DNA of 15,762 nucleotides from Actinomortierella ambigua (lineage: Eukaryota > Mortierellomycota > Mortierellomycetes > Mortierellales > Mortierellaceae). This document shows, piece by piece, positions 1 through 8,841 of this stretch (positions are counted from its first letter, which is position 1; every line of letters begins with the position of its first letter). The position numbers and the translations under genes are program-made. Below the pieces are notes generated by a model. The model saw only the letters and a program-made list of their open reading frames with translations. It had not been told where the DNA came from and did not search any database. The stretch lies in assembly GCA_016098155.1 (NCBI GenBank), contig JAAAJB010000719.1, positions 1-15,762 on the forward strand, written 5' to 3'.

Positions 1-58
1 AAAAAAAAAAAAGACTACGCCCAAAAAAAAAAGTTTAGACCGTAGATCTGAAATTGGC

Positions 59-62
59 AAAA
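59..62 (-). terminator. Pol III terminator of the tRNA gene
   Basis: On the minus strand a TTTT run begins 5 nt after the tRNA 3' end, the usual RNA polymerase III stop signal. More A/T homopolymer lies beyond it, at 1-12 and 24-32. Confidence 0.7.
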
Positions 63-67
63 GTTAG

Positions 68-138
68 GCGCTAACCAGGGATCGAACCTGGGACCACTAC
101 AACCCGAATGTAGTATGCTACCACTGCACCATTAGCGC
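68..138 (-). tRNA. trnP-CGG: tRNA-Pro (anticodon CGG)
   Basis: The reverse strand folds into a complete 71-nt cloverleaf. It has a perfect 7-bp acceptor stem (GCGCTAA with TTAGCGC), a 4-bp D stem with an AGTGGTA loop, a 5-bp anticodon stem CTACA/TGTAG around the loop TTCGGGT, a 5-nt variable region, and a perfect 5-bp T stem around TTCGATC. The loop places U33 before CGG and G37 after it, so it decodes the proline codon CCG. There is no intron and no encoded CCA. Internal A and B boxes are present (B box GGTTCGATCCC). A T run just downstream would end pol III transcription. Confidence 0.95.
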
Positions 139-451
139 ATTTCACCGTGAAAAATTGAGCTCCGCTGAGTTCATGTATGATTTTCATTATTTCCATGCAA
201 TTCATTATTTCCAGACATTATTTCCCCCACAGGCATCATGATTACCGAACTTGTTAAAGAAAAAAACGTTGCCTACCTGTGATCGCACACTGAAGACAGA
301 TCCCTTGTCAGCCAGACGTGACCGGCTGAGGCCAGGTGACTCAAGACGTTAGCGCTATGCTGCGTGAAACTCAAGATATTTGATGGCCCAAGTTAACAAT
401 TTTCTTTCCTCTTTCTGACTTCACCATTAACACCCTTTTTTTTCACCAGCC
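139..451. promoter_or_regulatory. Divergent upstream region of tRNA-Pro and the ChaB-like gene
   Basis: This is 313 bp with no open gene. It must hold the upstream sequence of the minus-strand tRNA and the promoter of the plus-strand ChaB-like gene. A TGACTCA (bZIP/AP-1 type) motif lies near 337-343, and a T-rich tract ends just before the start codon at 452. I see no convincing TATA box. The regulatory reading is inference. Confidence 0.35.
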
Positions 452-694
452 ATGCCATACCGAGAGATTCAAGATCTTCCAGAGCCAGTGCGATCCCATC
501 TGCCAAAGCACGCCCAAGAAATCTACAAGGAGGCCTTCAACCATGCCTGGGATGAGTACCGTGACAAGGAGTCGCGCAGAGACGAGGATGCCTCGCGAGA
601 GCAAACCGCCCACAAAGTAGCCTGGGCTGCCGTCAAGCACAAGTACGAGAAGAATGAAAGCACGGGCAACTGGGTGGCCAAATCGAAGAAATAG
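452..694 (+). CDS. chaB: ChaB-family protein (80 aa)
   Basis: This single uninterrupted 80-codon frame encodes a small, highly charged, mainly helical protein. It has the ChaB signature along nearly its whole length: an N-terminal MPY, the block LPKHAQEIYKEAFNHAW, then RRDEDASRE and the very conserved TAHKVAWAAVKHKYEK. The family is about 75-80 residues long, so the protein is full length. In E. coli ChaB is linked to the ChaA Na+/Ca2+/H+ antiporter, but its biochemical role is poorly defined and cannot be assumed here. No signal peptide or membrane segment is visible. The start is the first ATG of the conserved frame. The gene has no intron, unlike every other protein gene here. The family is mainly bacterial, so old transfer into the fungus is possible. 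Family assignment is secure; function is not. Confidence 0.9.
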   Translation: MPYREIQDLPEPVRSHLPKHAQEIYKEAFNHAWDEYRDKESRRDEDASREQTAHKVAWAAVKHKYEKNESTGNWVAKSKK

Positions 695-1188
695 TTTGCT
701 CTCCTCTCTCCCCCCCCCCGCCCTCCTTTGGGCGCGCTATGTAGTTGACGAGCATGTCTCTATTCTACGGCCTGTACAGAGTTTCTTTTTTCATTTTGGC
801 AGTAAGCCACCACGAGTTTGGTACTGGCTGTGCCCGTTCGGCAGCATGACGATAGTAGTCCGCTTGTATGAGTACTACAAGGAGAGGCAAAAGTTGAGAG
901 GGCGAGAGTGTGAGAGAACGTGCTTGAATTAGGGGGAGTATGGGAGAGGGAGGAAAGTGAGAATATGGGGAGAGAGAACGAAAGAGAGAGGGTCAGAGCG
1001 TAGTGGTTTCCATGTGTGTGTGTGTTTGTGTGCACAAAGGCATTGATTGCTCTCGACATCTCTCTTTCTGTGCATCTCTTCTCCATCTCTCTTCCTTGGA
1101 ACAATTAACAAAACACTGTTAGGAATCAACGACTGGCGGCGACATTCTGGCCTTAAGAGAAACTGTCTCGCCTCCCTCCTCTCAAAAA
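695..1188. promoter_or_regulatory. Intergenic region between the ChaB-like and kinase genes
   Basis: This is 494 bp without a convincing gene. It holds the 3' end of the ChaB-like gene, including a C9 run near 710-718, and the presumed kinase promoter. It contains purine-rich low-complexity sequence (about 880-995), a GT-rich microsatellite near 1013-1032, and a CT-rich leader running to the kinase start. Short frames on both strands are compositionally biased and resemble no family I know. Confidence 0.4.
1013..1032. repeat. GT-rich microsatellite
   Basis: A (TG)n tract interrupted by one TTT step lies in the presumed kinase promoter/leader. It is a simple repeat, probably polymorphic in length. 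Confidence 0.7.
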
Positions 1189-1695
1189 ATGTCTCTAAAA
1201 CTCGGCAAGTGCATTGGCCAGGGCGGCTACGGCACCGTTTACCACGCGCGACTGGGGTCTCAGTCCTGTGCCGTCAAGCAGGTGATGCTGACTAGGCTTG
1301 AGTACCAGCAGATAGCCATCCAACAAGAGGTCCACATCCTCGAGCGCCTCCGCCACCGCTACATCATCCAGTTCTATCGCACCGAGTATCTCGACGGCAA
1401 GCTAGCCATTGTCATGGACTATGCTGAAGGCGGCAGCCTGACCGCCGCCATCCTGCGACGCCGTCTGGATTGGCCCGCTAAGCAGCGGATTGCCCAGGAG
1501 ATTGTCCGAGGCCTAGAGTACATGCACTCGGAAAATGTCCTCCATCGCGACCTCAAGAGCGGCAACGTCCTGCTCACCCGCCATCTCGAGGTCAAGCTGT
1601 GCGATTTTGGGCTGGCCACTGTCAAGACCACGACATCGTCGAAGAGTTTGGGAGTCAACAATATCAACAACGACGACAACGACAAAAGTGGGACC

Positions 1696-1741
<46 letters not shown>

Positions 1742-3668
1742 GGATCACCAAGGGCACACTGAGGTGGATGGCGCCAGAGCTATTTGCAGCGAGACCAAAG
1801 TTCTCTACTAAATCGGACATGTATGCCGTCGGCATGGTCATGTGGGAGATGGCAGTGGACTGTGTCACGCCGTTCAAGGACCTACCGGACAACATGGTGG
1901 TCATGACGCTGATCAAAACTGGCGAGCGCGAGGAGTTGCCCGAGACGGGCGTCCCTGATGATTACCGCGCCTGGGTCTTGCGCTGCTGGGAGCACGACCC
2001 GGCCAACCGGCCCGAGGCCCGAGACATGGTCGTCGAGGACGAGGATCCTGAGGACGACGACCCTGCCGGTGCCGACGTTGTCAGCATCACCGACTCGGTC
2101 ATCGACGGCGGCGGCGGCATCGGTGGCCAACAGGATCTTTCAAAGATCCCCTTTGTCGAGGACAAGGTGGAGCCTAAGGTGATCTCTGTCCCGCAGCCCA
2201 CAGTCATGGCCGCCAATACGTTCTCCACCTCTGGCCATGGCGAGGAGGAGGCCCAAGAGAGCGATGTAGAAAACACCACCTCATCCCCTTCCGAGACTCC
2301 CTCCAGCTCGGCGTCTGATCCTGCAATAGAAGAGGGCCTTAAAGCAGCGCCTGACCTTCCTCCATCGGATAGCCTTCAAGCAGCACCCGCTCCTGAACAG
2401 ACCAGTGCTCAAGACGCCGGTGCAGACGATCTGGATGAGCTGCAGGCACAGGCCGAACGCGAGGATGCAGCAGCACAGGTCAAGCTTGCAGAGCGCTACG
2501 AGACTGGGACAGGGGTGGAGAAAAGTCATCACAAGGCCTTCTCTTGGTATCTACGCGCTGCCCAACTCGACGATGGGCAGGCACAGTTTAAGGTTGGACT
2601 CAAGTATCAGCAGGGCAAGGGTACCGAGAGGAGCTATCAGGAAGCCGTGGCTTGGTATGAGAAGGCTGCCAAGCAAGGAAATGCCGATGCCATGTGCAAC
2701 CTGGGGTGGCTATACGAGAAGGGTGTTGGTATCCAGCAGAGTGACGACGTCGCCGCCGATTGGTACCGTCAGGCGGCGGAACAGGGCTCGACTCAAGGAG
2801 CCAAGAACCTTGGCTGGATGTACTTTTACGGTCGTGGGGTGGAAGTAGACTGGCTGGAGACTCTAAAGTGGTACAACGTTGCTGCCAGTCTTGGTAGTGG
2901 AGATGCCATGTGTAACCTCGGATGGCTTTACGAATTTGGACTGGGAGTTCCGCAGAGCGATCCTGAAGCTGTGAAATGGTATCTTGAGGCAGCCGAGAAG
3001 GGTCATGCTCGAGCTCAGAAGAGTCTTGGATGGATGTATGAGGTAAGAGGGAAAAAAAAAAACGGAAAGCAAGCGCCAGTCCTTTTTTTTTCTTTGTGGT
3101 CAGTGTCTACGATTTGCTGCAACCCAGCCTGATGTTGATAAAACCATCTCGTTTTTCTTCAATATATCTCTCTATCTTCAAAAAAAAAAAAAAAAAAAAG
3201 CACGGCCGTGGTTTACTGGTCGACAACGAAAAGGCTCTCTTTTGGTACAAAAAGTCGGCGGACCAAGGACATGCAGATGCTCAATGTTGCATAGGATCAC
3301 TTTACGATCGTGGAAAGGGCGTCACGCAGAGTTACAAAGAGGCTGCACATTGGTTCTACCTCTCCGCAAATCAAGGCAATCCTCAGGCTCAGATCAACCT
3401 GGGGAAAATGGCGGAGCAAGGAAGAGGCGTACCTCAGAACGACGCAATCGCCGTCGCATGGTATCGCAAGGCTGCAAAACAGGACCATGCCGATGGACAG
3501 TTTAATCTAGGTGACATGTACGAACGTGGAAGAGGCGTGCCCAGGGATCTTGATCAAGCTACGGAGTGGTACACCCTGGCGGCAGAAAAGGGCCATAAGG
3601 ACGCCGAGTACCGTCTTGCCACTCTAAGTAAGAGAAGTCCTGGTATTCTTCGTAGGTTGTTCCTATAG
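1189..3668 (+). CDS. Protein kinase (TKL-like) fused to Sel1 repeats, 773 aa
   Basis: Two exons, 1189-3042 and 3201-3668, are joined at phase 0 (donor GTAAGA), giving 773 residues. The kinase domain spans about residues 4-275: glycine loop GQGGYGTVY (10-18), ATP lysine K30, alpha-C E47, HRDLKSGN (119-126), DFG (139-141), WMAPE (193-197) and a final CW..DP..RP block. All catalytic residues are present, so it should be active. GTLRWMAPE is typical of Raf/TKL-like Ser/Thr kinases. The activation segment is expanded by a 15-Asn tract (170-184). An acidic, Ser/Pro-rich linker (about 276-425) leads to about nine Sel1-like repeats (428-773), helical hairpins that act as protein-binding scaffolds. 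The splice reconstitutes the sixth Sel1 repeat (MYE|HGRG). Kinase-Sel1 fusions are expanded in Mortierella and Glomeromycotina, so this is probably one of many paralogues. Substrates are unknown. ATTAAA at 3726-3731 may be its poly(A) signal. Confidence 0.93.
1696..1740 (+). repeat. (AAC)n microsatellite encoding 15 Asn
   Basis: Fourteen AAC codons followed by AAT lie inside the kinase gene. The near-pure codon use indicates recent replication-slippage expansion rather than selection on a diverse sequence. In the protein it sits between DFG and APE. Confidence 0.95.
3180..3199 (+). repeat. Poly(A) tract at the 3' end of the kinase intron
   Basis: Twenty consecutive A residues end in the AG acceptor (3199-3200) of the kinase intron. 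They replace the usual pyrimidine-rich stretch next to the splice site, although a CT-rich stretch lies just upstream. Confidence 0.9.
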
Positions 3669-3844
3669 TCTCTTTTCTTTTGTAGTTCCACCGTGAAGCA
3701 AGGTCATTTAGGTATGGTGAAACGAATTAAATAGAGTAGGCCATAACGTACAATAAGGGTGATCTACTTTATTGGGGAAGAGTGCGAGGGTCTGCAAAAT
3801 TATAAAAAAAAAAAAAAAAGGTGAACAAACCAACCAAACCAGTT
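3669..3844. other. Convergent 3' region of the kinase and copper oxidase genes
   Basis: The 176 bp between the two stop codons carry both 3' UTRs. On the minus strand there is a canonical AATAAA (3768-3773) about 70 nt after the oxidase stop, and on the plus strand ATTAAA at 3726-3731. The two candidate signals lie 36 bp apart in converging orientation, so the transcripts probably overlap. A 16-nt A run lies at 3804-3819. Confidence 0.6.
3768..3773 (-). promoter_or_regulatory. Candidate poly(A) signal AATAAA of the copper oxidase gene
   Basis: The minus strand reads AATAAA about 70 nt downstream of the stop codon of the copper radical oxidase gene, at a usual distance for 3' end formation. 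Confidence 0.5.
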
Positions 3845-5694
3845 TTAAGCTACAAGTCGAATCCATTTGGATTCCACAGCTGGAACGCCATCCAGTGTTA
3901 CAACAAGCATGTAATGCGATGGCGGAGCAAGTCCATTAGATTCTGGCGCTTTGACGGTCAACTTGGCCACCTGCTTTTTGACAATCTTAAGGCCGACCAT
4001 GCGTTGACTCATGTGGGTAGAGTGTGTAACAAAACCAGGCTGAACAAACGAGACGGCGACCTTTCGAGGAAAGTCAAACCACTTGAGATGAATGTCAAAC
4101 GTTTGCCCATAATGGACCTTGGAGGGCCAACCAACGATTTCTGCTTGGGCATCATCCCCCATGAGGTACGGCGGACTAAATTTCTCGACACGGTACTCTG
4201 TTGGGAAGGGGCCCATACCGTAATCGACAGGGCGGCCGTTCGGGTTGGAGCCTGCGACGAGGACGGTCGAGTCTGGCATGAGCATGGCAATCGAGTGGTA
4301 CATGCGTGCAATCACGCTCGGGTTCCACATCTTGAAGCGCTGTCCCTTCGGCGCTACCGGGTTGTAATGAACTGGGACCAACACGGGGTCTGAAGCACGA
4401 TCAAATCCAGCTGTGCCTTGGTTGGCGCCGTTGACAATCAAGACCGTGCCATCGGCCAGTAGGGCCATGTCTGGCATCATGCGGCCGAGCGGCATCTCTT
4501 CCATTTCCCACCTGGGGCTCTTGGCGAGAGGCTGGATCCTGCCGCATGAGGTGACACCGCGTGCACTTGTCGAGAATTCGGTGGCTCCGCCACAGACAAG
4601 AATCTCTGGCTGGAATTTGTTTTCGGGAGTCAGCGGGAGGAGAACAGATCCTCCTGTCAGAGGATAGTTTCGAGGCGGCCCAGGGATGTCGGGTAATCGT
4701 TTGATGATCTTCCACGTTGATGTCGACAGTATGACGGCCTTGGTAGAGGCCAAGATGAACAAGTTCTTGTCCGGCAGCAAGTGGATGATTGGGTATAGGT
4801 TGTAAGGTAGAGTCTCGGTCATGAAGTCAAACTCTATCAGTTTCCTGCCTTTCAAACGCGGGTAAAGCTCAAAGCTTGGAACGTTGATCCTCTCATTGTT
4901 GAGGCTGGCCGCATGGTTGGATCCTCCGAGAATGAACAGCTCGCCGGTTGCCAGAGCCTCTGTGTAACATTAACGGTCAAACAGGCGAGGGGTGTCAGTA
5001 AAGAAAAGAACGGATAAGGCAATAACGAGAGAGAGGGAGAGGGAAAGAGAAAAGCAGAGTACTTTTGGGACTTGTACATAATTGGAATATACTTGCCTAC
5101 AGACGGGTACCAACGCTTTGCGGCCAAATGGATATTAAAATTTTGAGCCCAATCGCATGCAGTGCCGTTGCAAGGTTTGTAGAACCGTAGCCCATTGTAC
5201 CCCTGGCTGTATTTCTCATTAGGCTGCCCTCCGGCCACTGATACTAGTGTCTATATTCAATGAGGCATGGGTTAGTCCGATTTGTCTACTGTGCATTCAC
5301 TCATACGTCGGCTGTAGTCCAGGACACATCAACATACTCCATCTGGGAGGTAGCCTCCACCAGAGCAAAAGATGTTGGATTTGATAGTCAGAGGACGTCC
5401 ACTGCCAGAGGTAGGGCTGAATTCTGTAGCCCAAGAGAATCTACCATCTGGAAAGTGTGCATGGGTTGTCTCCTGGACGCGTTCGAGGAACATGACATGG
5501 TCTGAAAAGGGCTTGAGGATTGCATGCATTCCAGTCACGCCAGAGTGGCCAATAAGATCCCACTGCCCCATACTACTGGCAGATGTTCCATTGCTCTTTT
5601 TGCAAGTAGCAGTGAAGGCCAGAAAAGGGTAGGAGAGGAGGAGAGTTGTTGTTGTTGCCACAATAGTGGACAGGATGGTGGTTTTAGTGGCCAT
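3845..5694 (-). CDS. Secreted copper radical oxidase (glyoxal oxidase type), 541 aa
   Basis: The minus-strand exons are 5694-5338, 5250-5097 and 4959-3845 (541 aa). The family (CAZy AA5_1) oxidises aldehydes and related substrates with O2, releasing H2O2 outside the cell. Every expected active-site residue is present: C110 (FCSGGGYLPDG) to cross-link with Y167 (RWYPS), plus Y391-H392 (RMYHS) and H483 (GFVTHS). Family spacing is kept. The protein has a kelch propeller and a C-terminal galactose-oxidase-like domain (DUF1929). I chose the ATG at 5694 because it opens directly into a hydrophobic signal peptide. An in-frame ATG at 5802 would bury that behind 36 polar residues. Intron 1 (5337-5251) is GTATGT...TAG. 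Intron 2 (5096-4960) appears to start with GC (TAG|GCAAGT); only this join gives RWYPSVEALATGELFILGG, as in the family. The gene is divergent from UBR7 and convergent with the kinase. The exact substrate cannot be told. Confidence 0.92.
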
Positions 5695-6173
5695 GGGTTC
5701 ACAAGGTCCGACTGGTTCCGCGATAGGGTGCTGTTTTCGCCGCCTTGGGGAGCCTTCGGGTGGATATCGTTGATATGCAGGCGCAGTCTTTGAGGATCCC
5801 ACGCCTAGTTGATTGACGCGTTGTTGCTTTATGTTGGTCGTGTGGGTCGAAGTTGGTTAAGCAAAATATTGTAGCTGTGGGTGTTAACCTGATCTGCTTG
5901 GAAGGAAGGATCGCTGAAAGTGAAGAAGCTGATAGGAAGAGTGGGAGAGGAACGAAAAAAAGAGGTTAGTGGGCCATATGGCTTTGAGGCGATGGGTGCC
6001 CTTCGCACCTAGTGCAGACTGCCCACACCCAAGACCAGAGCATGCTGGAATCACGAAATCGCTGAGAAGTCCCACTCACGTGATGACCACACTGACCGCA
6101 CCGAGATGTCACTGGTCTTCTCTTTACATCTGTCTGCATCTTTCGTGTCAATCCACTCGCACCCCCTTGCATC
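5695..6173. promoter_or_regulatory. Divergent promoter region of the copper oxidase and UBR7 genes
   Basis: These 479 bp separate the start codons of the minus-strand oxidase and plus-strand UBR7. An ACGCGT hexamer (MCB-like) occurs at 5816-5821, but one copy is weak evidence. Short frames here show no family resemblance. Confidence 0.4.
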
Positions 6174-8160
6174 ATGAGTACACACGAGCAATCGAATAAT
6201 AGCAACAATGCTAGCGATACCATCACAGTGGTTGATTATCTCGCCGAGCAAGAGCGCCTGGAGAAGGTATTTGTTTCTGAGACGCGTCTATTTAACCAAA
6301 CAATGGTACTGAGCAAACACTTGTCCTTGTCGTCATGTCGACTCACCATGTTCTGTTTTTCTTTGCATGCCATTCTTGGTGCTGGGGGAGGGGGCTATAG
6401 GAAGCAAAGGAGCTGTTTCCCAAGAAGTTTGACATGGTATGACTAACGAGTGAATGTTGCATCGATGCATCGAAGCCAATACCCCTTAGTCGACGCCACT
6501 AATTGATTGAACCTTCTCTTCACCCCCATTTTTTTAACTGCCCTCTTTCCCACTACGCCGCACACTTTGTGTCGGTACACCCATCATTTGAATCCACACA
6601 GTGTACATACAGCCTTGGAAACATCCGACAGACGCTCTACTCTTGCCTGACCTGCAACCCTAACCCAGGTGAAGAAGCAGGATTTTGCTACGCCTGTAGC
6701 ATTTCATGCCATGGGGATCACCAACTGGTTGAGCTCTTCACCAAGCGGAGTTTCCGCTGCGACTGTGGCACCGACAAGTTTAAGAACACTGCGTGCAAGC
6801 TGGATCCTAAACCCAAGGGAACCCTGAACCCATTCAACACTTATAATCACAACTATCTCGGTCGATTCTGCTGGTAAGTCAAATGGTCGGGTAGATCCAG
6901 AGAAATAAAGGCGTACCCATGGTAGATTTACTTGTTTGCCTAATATTCTCACCCTTCTTTGTCTGACGAAAAAAAAAAAAAAAAAAAAAAAACAGGTGCG
7001 ACAAGCAGTATGATCCAATGAAGGAAGAGAGCACCATGCTGCAGTGTGTAGTCTGCGAGGATTGGTTCCATGATGAGTGCATTGGAGTGGTAAGAAAGAA
7101 AAGAGGGGGAAAAAGTAGTACTTCTCAGCAGCTGTAGATTATCAGTCCTCCCTATTGACACCTGTCCTACCACACTTTTTTTTTCTTCAAAGAATCCTCA
7201 TACAGATGACTTTGACGACTTTATTTGCCGCTCATGTACACGGAGTCACTCCTTCCTACGAAAGTACGCCCTCGACCCTGTGTTCGTCATTGGTCTCTCT
7301 GCACCAGATGGAATCAGCCCTCAGTCAGCCTCGGTTATTTTCAACAGGAAAGGCGGTCAAGAGGAAGTCTCAATCGATGTGGAGTCGAGCAGCACCGAAA
7401 AGGGGATGAAAGAGAACTCAACGCCTTCAGAGGGCAAGCCTGCGAGTGGCGAGCAGGGAACATCTACAGCCGCCGCCAGGAAGCACGCGCTGGAGAAGGA
7501 CAGTGCCAACAAGGAGGATAGGGAGACACAAGAGCATGTCAAACGTCCAAAAACAGATTCGGATCCAGCAACTGTATCAAGCATAACTCCTCTCAATGAC
7601 ACAACCTCTGCATCAGAAGCATCACAGGCACCGCCAGCTCCAAAGCCAAGGGAGCCTTGCCTTCTCGATGACCTCAATGATGCCTATCCAGATCGAGAGA
7701 TGTCGCTCTTTGCTACGGAGGGTTGGCGGGACAAGCTCTGTCGATGCAAGGCCTGTATGCACACCTATACATCGACGGACAAGGTGCCATTCATTCTGGG
7801 CGAAGACCCAGTCTACGAAGACGAGGACGATGACGAAGACGGGGCATCGTTGCTTGAGAATGGACTGAAGAGGCTGGAGAAGGTGGATCGTGTCAAGGTG
7901 ATGGATGGCATGCTCGCGTACACAAAGTTTAGCGATGAGATCAAGTCGTTCCTCAAGCCCTTTTCAGAGCAGGGCAAGGTGGTCACGGCGGCTGACATTT
8001 CTGCATTTTTCACGGTACTGTGGGAGATTGTGTCCGAGGAATGATCCCAAGAAGAAGAAAAACCAAAAAGGGGCGACTGATGCTAACTATTCTCCTTCTC
8101 TCTTTCTATGCGTGGTTCTTGTAGGCAAAGATGGAGGCTCGCCGAGGGCACTCGGCATAA
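6174..8160 (+). CDS. UBR7: UBR7-type E3 ubiquitin ligase (UBR box + PHD finger), 450 aa
   Basis: The exons are 6174-6266, 6401-6436, 6602-6873, 6996-7089, 7193-8014 and 8125-8160. Residues 44-113 form a UBR-type zinc domain (CTYSLG..., C..C, GFCYACSISCHGDH, RSFRCDCG). Residues about 133-180 form a PHD finger (CW-CD, CVVCEDWFHDEC, CRSC). A conserved C-terminal domain follows (LCRCKACMHTY and a final FF..K.EARR block). Human UBR7 is a nuclear ligase acting on histone H2B, and the S. pombe relative is Mlo2; human length is 425 aa. Exon 2 is a 36-nt microexon. An acidic, low-complexity stretch lies between the PHD finger and the C-terminal domain. The last intron (8015-8124) has a good branch site (GCTAAC, 8082-8087), a pyrimidine tract and TAG, and splicing restores the family's C-terminal alignment. 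Its donor GTACTG is weak. Without splicing the frame stops at 8044 (448 aa). Confidence 0.92.
6969..6992 (+). repeat. Poly(A) tract abutting a UBR7 splice acceptor
   Basis: Twenty-four consecutive A residues lie immediately before the CAG acceptor (6993-6995) of UBR7 intron 3. The flanking exons join exactly within the PHD finger, so the acceptor itself is well supported. Confidence 0.9.
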
Positions 8161-8287
8161 GTTCTCGATAGTACCTCTCCACGCCCATATAATCTTGACT
8201 ATTATATAGTTCATAGCAACCATAGCTTTGTCTGGCCTAAAAATGCTCCATCAACAGTGGCCTACCAACCCGAGGAGAGTGATTCAT

Positions 8288-8303
8288 GTGTGTGTGTGTG
8301 TGT
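8288..8303. repeat. (TG)n microsatellite
   Basis: A short pure TG tract lies just downstream of the PET117 stop codon, in the convergent 3' region shared with UBR7. Confidence 0.7.
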
Positions 8304-8329
8304 ATTGTAGTGAAGAGATGGACGGTGTT

Positions 8330-8693
8330 CTATTGGCTGCTCTCCTCCGACGGCCGCAATGACTGTTCCTCAAGCATCTTGCGCTGCAGTTCTTGCTGGA
8401 CAGCGAGCTCAAGGACGTTGTCATCTTGCTGCTTCTTCTTGGCAATACGCTCCTCATCGCGGAAAACACCTGCACGCATGGCCTATACGATTATTCACAA
8501 TTGACGGGTAAAGGGGTAGTATGTCAGCAAGGCTACTCTTCGCGCTATACTGTCAAGTCCCTGGAACAGGCGAATGACCAAATGAGGGGTAACCTGCCTC
8601 CTTCTCTGACATTTGCTGGTAGTGCACACCATACACGGTAGCAATGGTGAAAACCGTGGTGAGGGCCAATGTTGCCTTTGCTTTTGTCGACAT
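8330..8693 (-). CDS. PET117: PET117, cytochrome c oxidase assembly factor, 82 aa
   Basis: A small two-exon gene, easily missed. Exon 1 (8693-8598) encodes a short lead MSTKAK and one hydrophobic segment (ATLALTTVFTIATVYGVHY, residues about 7-25). Exon 2 (8482-8330) encodes GVFRDEERIAKKK followed by a Q/E-rich helix. PET117 is a mitochondrial inner-membrane protein of about 80 aa needed for complex IV assembly, linked to heme A synthesis. The single N-terminal membrane segment followed by a G-V-x-R-D-x-E-R motif and charged tail is diagnostic; the human protein is 81 aa. The join that preserves the 12-residue spacing between His24 and GVFRD uses a GC donor (GAG|GCAGGT) and the acceptor TATAG at 8484-8483. 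A GT donor four bases on (GCAG|GTTACC) with acceptor TGCAG is also in frame but three residues shorter. It lies 148 bp downstream of TOE1 on the same strand. Confidence 0.87.
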
Positions 8694-8841
8694 TTAGGTG
8701 AAATGAATGTATGAAGGAAGTTGGGTAAGGAAGAGGTGCTGATCCGGCAAACCAAAAAGAGGAATAGAGTGGTACAGGGGGATGGTGGCGTCGGGGAGAG
8801 AGGGCAGTCGGACTGCTGCTTTACTTCAAATGGCACACACA

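Noticed and set aside
1..62. A-rich window start as a telomere or retroelement tail
   Set aside because: There is no telomere repeat unit and no adjacent element; it is homopolymer downstream of a tRNA gene.
1419..1916. 165-codon minus-strand frame with a poly-Leu stretch
   Set aside because: It is the antisense of the kinase exon; the Leu run is the complement of the AAC repeat.
5695..5802. 36-residue N-terminal extension of the copper oxidase
   Set aside because: It is in frame but polar and Pro-rich, and would place the signal peptide internally. The ATG at 5694 fits a secreted enzyme.
5816..5821. ACGCGT as a cell-cycle promoter element
   Set aside because: A single hexamer is expected by chance and neither neighbour is a known MBF-type target.
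8286..8641. Plus-strand frames with Leu-rich or Cys-rich runs
   Set aside because: They are antisense of PET117 and the TG microsatellite; the opposite strand has the recognisable protein.
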